64,000 nucleotides of DNA from JACZYA01 sp965247455 (lineage in GTDB: Bacteria > Acidobacteriota > Terriglobia > Acidiferrales > 2-02-FULL-67-57): contig CBDFHE010000015.1 of NCBI GenBank assembly GCA_965247455.1, positions 62,001 to 126,000 of the forward strand, written 5' to 3'. Below, piece by piece: positions 63,732-64,000 of this stretch (its first letter is position 1; the number at the start of each line of letters is the position of its first letter). A model generated the notes under the pieces. That model did not search any database and was not told the DNA's origin. It saw only the letters and a list, made by a program, of their open reading frames with translations. The position numbers and the translations under genes are program-made.

Positions 63732-64000
63732 CCGGGATTTCCGTTTTGCCTGCCCCTGATGGCACGTTTATACACCCGATCGCCGCCGATCGCACAAAAA
63801 CTTCGATCGTCGCACAATCGCTCAGCTTCAAAGGCCTTCATCTGAGCCCGCGCCGACGTGCGACCGACTGGAACCCCTGCTTTTCGGGCATTTCTCAGAC
63901 ACCGCTCCACACGTGTGCCCCGTGTCATCGCCGGGCGGGCTTCGTTGCACTTCAGGCCGCGCGTCAGCCTGCCGGCACGGGTAGCGCCCAGATCCTCCGC
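63732..64000 (-). mobile_element. IS1380-family copy 4, nested in copy 3 (continues past window)
   Basis: Starting ccgggatttccgttttgcc at 63732, the last 269 bp of the window repeat the left end of copy 1. The probable target duplication is cgtag (63727-63731), taken from copy 3 itself. The transposase C-terminus begins at the equivalent of 63964. Same orientation as copy 3. Confidence 0.88.
63964..64000 (-). CDS. IS1380 transposase of copy 4, last codons only
   Basis: The final 12 or so codons (ending ALPVPAG and stop at 63964) of a copy 4 transposase are visible; the rest lies outside the window, so its integrity is unknown. Confidence 0.7.
   Translation of the reverse strand, partial: RRIWALPVPAG

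Overview
This 64 kb window is high-GC bacterial chromosome, most likely from an Acidobacteriota member. The best pointers are two secreted proteins with the VWFA-related domain typical of acidobacteria (21534-22536 and 34814-35908), PilZ proteins of acidobacterial style, futalosine-route menaquinone genes, trmFO, and an S9/S41/M23 peptidase set. The assignment is inference; no rRNA or tRNA gene was seen.

Layout. 1-1241: menaquinone genes mqnC (cut by the window edge) and mqnA. 1457-5229: dprA (frameshifted) directly abutting topA. 5402-7157: a Spy-like protein, then a two-gene operon of a 4-TM protein and an AhpD-like protein with an in-frame UGA. 7242-9795: trmFO and a XerC/D recombinase. 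10066-11619: ECF sigma factor, zinc-finger anti-sigma factor and Spy-like sensor. 11910-22536: secreted proteins, two of them broken by intact IS1380-family copies with 5-bp target duplications. 22702-26614: nitroreductase remnant, a secreted protein, glutamate dehydrogenase and a retropepsin-like protein. 26741-29591: a small bacterial microcompartment locus (class II aldolase, one BMC-H, three BMC-P) interrupted by a four-helix-bundle gene. 29711-31353: ruvAB. 31447-34613: DUF2339/DUF3999 pair. 34814-43200: VWFA protein, a CTP-like protease without its catalytic residues, an AT-rich membrane gene, PilZ, pgi, RDD protein, hemB, LOG protein. 43397-47682: mutS2 and dnaG. 48345-49475: amidohydrolase remnant and a membrane-anchored peroxiredoxin-like protein with an in-frame UGA. 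49483-55367: a B12 uptake locus (TonB receptor, BtuD, BtuC, BtuF) under two cobalamin riboswitches. 55737-60166: anti-sigma kinase, enoyl-CoA hydratase, thiolase, P1 peptidase, truncated PilZ. 60224-64000: an IS1595-type transposase with P63C and DNA-methyltransferase genes, the last cut by an IS1380 copy that itself carries another.

The most notable observation is two probable selenoproteins. In each, UGA replaces one cysteine of a CxxC redox motif, the frame continues with family-typical sequence, and a hairpin with the geometry of a bacterial SECIS follows within about 20 nt. Both are split in two by ordinary gene calling. They imply that selenocysteine machinery exists elsewhere in the genome.

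The other theme is genome plasticity. Palindromic dispersed repeats of several families sit in most intergenic gaps, and some lie inside genes (mutS2, the second BMC-P) and inside a riboswitch. Four IS1380 copies account for three broken genes.
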